A DNA stretch of 64,000 bases from Bradyrhizobium guangdongense (lineage in GTDB: Bacteria; Pseudomonadota; Alphaproteobacteria; Rhizobiales; Xanthobacteraceae), in contig NZ_CP030052.1 of the NCBI RefSeq assembly GCF_004114975.1, positions 310,001 to 374,000 on the forward strand, read 5' to 3'. A model generated the notes under the pieces. That model did not search any database. It was not told where the DNA came from and saw only the letters and a program-made list of their open reading frames with translations. Shown piece after piece: positions 60,636 to 64,000 of the stretch; the first letter of the stretch is position 1; each line of letters begins with the position of its first letter. The translations under genes were made by a program, and so were the position numbers.

Positions 60636-61262
60636 TCAGCCTGTGCGAGCGTAGCGGGTCGGCATCCAGTACTGACGCATGGCCTCGACGACGTCCGGAA
60701 TGTCGGCATGGGCGTTGCGCAGGAATTCCTCGGTCTCGCGGCCTTTCCTTGGTGGTCCAAGCAGTGGACGCCCTTGATCGTCGACGCAATGCAGCAGGAT
60801 GGGCAGGAGCAAGCCGTGGTGTATGTTGCTGACGTCGAGCAGTGGGCCCCAGGCTGATAGTCGCAACCGCATGGCGGCATGGAATCCCTGACACCACGGC
60901 CGCGCATCAACGTCGCCATTCGGCTTGCGGCCATGGACCGGTGCGAACCGATGTGGTGCGGTGGAAAGAACATTACTGATGTCGTTGTGGCGCAGCGCGA
61001 CGGCCGAAATCGCGGCGAACTCCGGCGTGCCGCCATGGTTGAATGCGTCGGCGTCGATGGCGAGCAGCGGACAGATCCAGTCGAGCGGACTCATCGACAC
61101 CGGCCCGGCCACGATCGCGGCGACATAGCCGTCGAGCATGGGAAGACTGGTGGCGACGGGATGCTGCTCGGCACGAGCCTGTAGCCAAGGCTCAAGTTCG
61201 TCGAGCGGCATCGCGGCTGCCGCCATCGATGATGAAGATGATGAACGGCGGCGGCGGGTCAT
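60636..61262 (-). CDS. UPF0149/YecA-like passenger protein of IS66 element
   Basis: The protein (208 aa) has a UPF0149-type core: LPMLDGYVAAIVAGPVSMSP with LDWICPLL, and DARPWCQGFHAAMRLRLSAW. YecA-like proteins of this kind are often carried downstream of tnpC in rhizobial IS66 elements; the role is unknown. The start codon overlaps the tnpC stop (ATG at 61262, stop at 61259), which indicates translational coupling. The serine-rich start (RRRRSSSSSS) is unusual. Confidence 0.8.
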   Translation of the reverse strand: MTRRRRSSSSSSMAAAAMPLDELEPWLQARAEQHPVATSLPMLDGYVAAIVAGPVSMSPLDWICPLLAIDADAFNHGGTPEFAAISAVALRHNDISNVLSTAPHRFAPVHGRKPNGDVDARPWCQGFHAAMRLRLSAWGPLLDVSNIHHGLLLPILLHCVDDQGRPLLGPPRKGRETEEFLRNAHADIPDVVEAMRQYWMPTRYARTG

Positions 61263-62818
61263 GCGGCCACCCGTGCGCTGAGCTCGCGGGTCGCCTTCCA
61301 GTTCCAGGGGAGAAGTTCGTGCAGCTGGTGGCTCTTGGTCTGACCGGAGACGATGCGCTCCAGCACATCGGCCAGATAGGCCTGCGGATCGAGTTCGTGG
61401 AGCTTTGCCGTATTGACCAGCGACGCAAGGATTGCCCAGCTCTCGGCGCCGCCCTCGCTGCCGCTGAACAATGAGTTACGGCGCCCCATCGCAATCGGGC
61501 GCATTGAACGCTCGACGGTGTTGCTGTCGACCTCGACGCGGCCATCGCGGAGAAATAGCGTCAGTCCGTCCCAGTGATTGAGCGTATAGTTGATGGCCTC
61601 CACTAGCTTCGATTGGGAGAACAGGTGGTCGAGCATCGAGGTCAGTCGCGCCTTCAGCACCTCCATCAGCGGTGCGGACCTGGTGCGGCGGGCGGCAAGC
61701 CGCTGTTCGGCGCTCAAGCCACGGATCTCGGCCTCGATGGCGTAGACCGCTTGCAGGCGCTCGATCACTTCGTGAGCGAACGGCGACTGCATCGTCTTGT
61801 ACACCTCGACGAATTTGCGTCGGGCATGCGCGAGACAAAAAGCCAGCTGGATCGCCCCGCCTTGACCGCGGGCAAGCGCTTTGTAGGCGGCATAGCCATC
61901 CACCTGCAGAATGCCGGAGAAGCCGGCCAATTGCCCGGCGATCTCCTCGGTGCCGCGGCCATCCGCAAACACATAGGCGACCGCCGGCGGCGATGGGCCA
62001 CCCCATGGGCGATCATCCATCGCATGCGCCCAGAACTGGCAGATACGAGTGCGATGTCGTCCGGGATCGAGCACCGGCATCGGCGTCTCGTCGCAGAACA
62101 GCCGCGGCGAAGCCTGGATCGTCCGCAGCTGAAGCTCATAAAGACTCTTAAGCCACCATGCCGCACGCTTCACCCAGCCGGCGAGCGTCGCGCGGTCGAG
62201 ATGAAGGCCCTGACCGGCCAGGATCTGCACCTGGCGGTACAGCGGCAGATACCAGGCGAACTTCGAGATCACCACGTGAGCCACGAGTGCCGTCGATGCC
62301 ATGCCGCTGTCGATCAGACGCGGCAGCACCTTCGCCTGCACCACGCCGTCGGTGCAGCCGCGGCAGGCGTATTTGGGACGAATCGTGCGCAGTACCCGCA
62401 GGATCGCCGGGATCACGTCCAGTACCTCGCTCACATCCTCGCCGATCCGGTGCAGAAGGCCCTGGCAGCACGGGCACGCTGTCGTGTCTGGCTCGAGCAC
62501 CTGCTCGCAGCGAGGCAAATGCTTGGGTAGCGCGCCGATGTTGCGCCTCGCCTTCTTGCGCGGCTTCCCAGCCGGCTTCGTCGCAGGCAAATCGTCGTTG
62601 GCTGGCGCAGGTGATGTGACGCCAGTCGCGAGATCGTCCAGTTCGAGCGCGAGCTGCTCGGCCACGATCGCCGCCAGCCGCTCTGAGCGCTTGCCGAAGA
62701 TCATCTCCTTCAGCGTCTGCATCGCCACACGTAGCTTCTCGTTCTCGGCGTCAAGCGCGAGCACCATCTCGGCCAGAGCCGCTGCATCGGTCGGAAGAGC
62801 TTCGGGACGAATCGCCAT
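61259..62818 (-). CDS. tnpC: IS66-family transposase TnpC
   Basis: This is the DDE transposase of the element. It has an N-terminal leucine-rich coiled coil (ALAEMVLALDAENEKLRVAM), a zinc-binding segment (EPDTTACPCCQGLLHRIGED), and the catalytic core with CDETPMPVLDPG, LQVDGYAAYKAL and the region near LRDGRVEVDSNTVERSMRPI. ATG 62818 gives 519 aa; a longer frame to 62920 lacks support. The protein is intact. Confidence 0.94.
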   Translation of the reverse strand: MAIRPEALPTDAAALAEMVLALDAENEKLRVAMQTLKEMIFGKRSERLAAIVAEQLALELDDLATGVTSPAPANDDLPATKPAGKPRKKARRNIGALPKHLPRCEQVLEPDTTACPCCQGLLHRIGEDVSEVLDVIPAILRVLRTIRPKYACRGCTDGVVQAKVLPRLIDSGMASTALVAHVVISKFAWYLPLYRQVQILAGQGLHLDRATLAGWVKRAAWWLKSLYELQLRTIQASPRLFCDETPMPVLDPGRHRTRICQFWAHAMDDRPWGGPSPPAVAYVFADGRGTEEIAGQLAGFSGILQVDGYAAYKALARGQGGAIQLAFCLAHARRKFVEVYKTMQSPFAHEVIERLQAVYAIEAEIRGLSAEQRLAARRTRSAPLMEVLKARLTSMLDHLFSQSKLVEAINYTLNHWDGLTLFLRDGRVEVDSNTVERSMRPIAMGRRNSLFSGSEGGAESWAILASLVNTAKLHELDPQAYLADVLERIVSGQTKSHQLHELLPWNWKATRELSARVAA

Positions 62819-62868
62819 GATCGAACGATATATCCGCCCATCACAGGCTCCAGCAAAATCTTCGCCTC

Positions 62869-63223
62869 TCAGCCGACAACGGCCGGCTGCTTCACAGGCT
62901 TGTGTGAAACACGCGTCCACTCAAGTCCGTCGAGCAGCATCGCGAGTTGTGTCGCACTCAGATGCACCACGCCGTCGCGGACCGGCGGCCAGGTGAAGTG
63001 TCCCTGGTGCAGCCACTTCGTCACCAGCACCATGCCGCTACCATCCCATGCCAGAAGCTTCACTCTGTCCGCGCGCTTGCTGCGGAACACGAAGATGTCG
63101 CCGCAATACGAGGTTCGCGTGCAACGCTTCGCTCACCAGCGCCGACAGCGTGTGCACCGACTTGCGAAAGTCGACTGGCTGTGCCGCCAGCACCACCTTG
63201 AGGTCAGACCGTAATGCAATCAA
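62869..63223 (-). pseudogene. tnpB: IS66-family TnpB with one-base frameshift
   Basis: The N-terminal part (MIALRSDLKVVLAAQPVDFR, then KSVHTLSALVSEALHAN) is followed by a shift near 63110. The correct continuation, FRSKRADRVKLLAWDGSGMV through HFTWPPVRDGVVHLSATQLA, is in another frame. One extra base in AACCTCGTATTG would explain it. The ATG overlaps the tnpA stop. TnpB is needed for IS66 transposition, so the element may now be immobile unless the shift is a sequencing error or is bypassed. Confidence 0.85.
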
Positions 63224-63693
63224 CGGATGCCCCGAAGCGCCGATAGCACTGTCGAAAGCGTCGCCAGCTCCACTCCGGGCTCGACCCGGATGCGTGCCCC
63301 GCCCAGCTCGATCTCGATCATTCCGCCAAGCTTGCCTGGAGCCGATGCCATCTGCGGCGGCACCTTATGCGCGCACGCTAACCGGTCCGACTCGTCTGCC
63401 GTCGCCGGACCGCTCTCGGAAGCGATCCGGACCGGCACGAAGCCTGGCGCCTGAAAGCTCACTGCCGTCGCGAACTTGCGCCGCCACACCGTCAGCAACC
63501 CACGGACAACGCCATGGCGCCGAGCGACCTCGGAAATATTGGCCCCTTCCTCGAAGCTCTCGGCCACGATCCGAGCCTTCTCTTCAGCCGTCCAGCGCCG
63601 TCGTCGACGCTGCCCTGTGATCACCTCGATCCGACGATAGGAGCCGCTTTCCTGCCTGGCATCAAGCCTGGCTTCATGCATGGCATCTGCCAT
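63220..63693 (-). CDS. tnpA: IS66-family TnpA
   Basis: This is the accessory DNA-binding protein of IS66. The helix-turn-helix region RRRWTAEEKARIVAESFEEG with ANISEVARRHGVVRGLLTVW is typical, followed by a C-terminal part with IEIELGGARIRVEPGVE. The product is 157 aa and intact. It is the first gene of the tnpABC operon. Confidence 0.93.
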   Translation of the reverse strand: MADAMHEARLDARQESGSYRRIEVITGQRRRRRWTAEEKARIVAESFEEGANISEVARRHGVVRGLLTVWRRKFATAVSFQAPGFVPVRIASESGPATADESDRLACAHKVPPQMASAPGKLGGMIEIELGGARIRVEPGVELATLSTVLSALRGIR

Positions 63694-63777
63694 AGCCCAC
63701 CTCCAAAAAACAGTTCATGCCAGGCTGTATCGCAGCTCATTCGCGCGATGCCCAGGTGGGGGGCTCATGCCGGTTAC

Positions 63778-63785
63778 ACCCAATG
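63778..63785. repeat. Target-site duplication of IS66 element, right copy
   Basis: ACCCAATG matches 60596-60603 exactly and marks the right boundary of the IS66 element. Confidence 0.95.
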
Positions 63786-63869
63786 TTGACCCCAGGGTTC
63801 CGCCTTCGATACCGGAATTTCTGAGGCGGCGGTAACAGGACCGAATCTGCAGCGGGCTGGCGTGTGGCT

Positions 63870-64000
63870 CTAAGCGGTTGGCTGATACAGTGTTGGAAAC
63901 CAACGATCGACAACCGCAGTTGGGAAGCCGAGCTTCACCGGCGAGCGTGTTGTGGACGAGACGAGGTAACCCTTTTCAATAAGGGAGTTGAGCACCGCCC
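63870..64000 (-). CDS. C-terminal end of a probable Fic-type protein, partial
   Basis: The frame enters from the right edge and ends at a TAG (complement of 63870-63872). It reads AVLNSLIEKGYLVSSTTRSP followed by VKLGFPTAVVDRWFPTLYQP. A short winged-helix end followed by the GFP ... RWFPxLY pattern is what I know from the C-terminus of some Fic-family proteins. The catalytic part is outside the window, so this is tentative. Confidence 0.5.
   Translation of the reverse strand, partial: AVLNSLIEKGYLVSSTTRSPVKLGFPTAVVDRWFPTLYQPTA

Larger units (their letters stand above)
60604..63777 (-). mobile_element. IS66-family insertion sequence, complete
   Basis: The element is 3174 bp. The left end reads GTAACCGGTATGAGCTCCCA and the right end in reverse complement GTAACCGGCATGAGCCCCCC, good inverted repeats with the GTAA start of the family. 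It carries tnpA, tnpB, tnpC and a UPF0149 passenger gene on the minus strand. The perfect 8-bp duplication ACCCAATG on both sides indicates a recent insertion, seven bases from the -35 box of hicAB. tnpB contains a frameshift. Confidence 0.95.

Noticed and set aside
61613..62530. Plus-strand frame of 305 codons
   Set aside because: It is antisense to tnpC of the IS66 element, whose motifs are unmistakable.

Overview
This window looks like part of the symbiosis island of a nodulating alphaproteobacterium, most probably a Bradyrhizobium of the B. japonicum/elkanii type. The evidence is the nif/fix gene set and its order (fixR, nifDKENX, fdxB, an IscA-like gene and nifT, nifB-frxA-nifZ, then a separate nifH-nifQ-nifW-fixABCX block), pectin-degrading enzymes beside it, many decayed insertion sequences, and small Bradyrhizobium-type genes and repeats. 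No rRNA, tRNA, CRISPR array or replication origin was seen. All homology statements rest on reading the sequence and on family knowledge; no search was run.

Layout. 1-6.2 kb: the edge of a small secreted-protein gene, two unrecognised ORFs, and a decayed IS3-type element split by an intact IS21-family element (2896-5545) with a 6-bp target duplication. 6.2-8.8 kb: convergent polygalacturonase and pectin methylesterase genes. 9.0-11.5 kb: an IS3-family element interrupted at its frameshift window by a deleted IS110-type element. 12.9-36.1 kb: the nitrogen-fixation core. Five sigma-54 (-24/-12) promoter candidates were read (fixR, nifD, iscA-like, nifB, nifH), four of them with an upstream TGT-N10-ACA NifA site. 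The core makes the nitrogenase components (NifH, NifDK), assembles FeMo-cofactor (NifB, NifE, NifN, NifX, NifQ), and supplies electrons through FixABCX and ferredoxins. Accessory genes have decayed: the NifX-associated DUF269 gene and the DUF683 gene are remnants, and the IscA-like protein lacks its C-terminal cysteines. nifA, nifS and nifV are not in the window.

36.4-41 kb: an IS481-type remnant, a panB-panC pantothenate operon and several very small rhizobial genes. 41-47 kb: an accessory segment with a two-gene DprA-like / HAD-phosphoribosyltransferase-zinc finger operon (the best candidate for an under-described system), an intact Fic protein with an inverted repeat over its start codon, and a secreted S1/P1-type nuclease. 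47.8-55.6 kb: a catabolic or scavenging cluster (flavin monooxygenase divergent from a TauD-type dioxygenase, SsuABC-like transporter, frameshifted flavoprotein and ferredoxin), probably for organosulfur compounds.

55.8-64 kb: HipBA-type and HicAB toxin-antitoxin pairs, a broken fic gene, a complete IS66-family element (60604-63777) with a perfect 8-bp target duplication, inserted seven bases upstream of the hicAB -35 box, and the 3' end of another probable Fic-type gene at the right edge.
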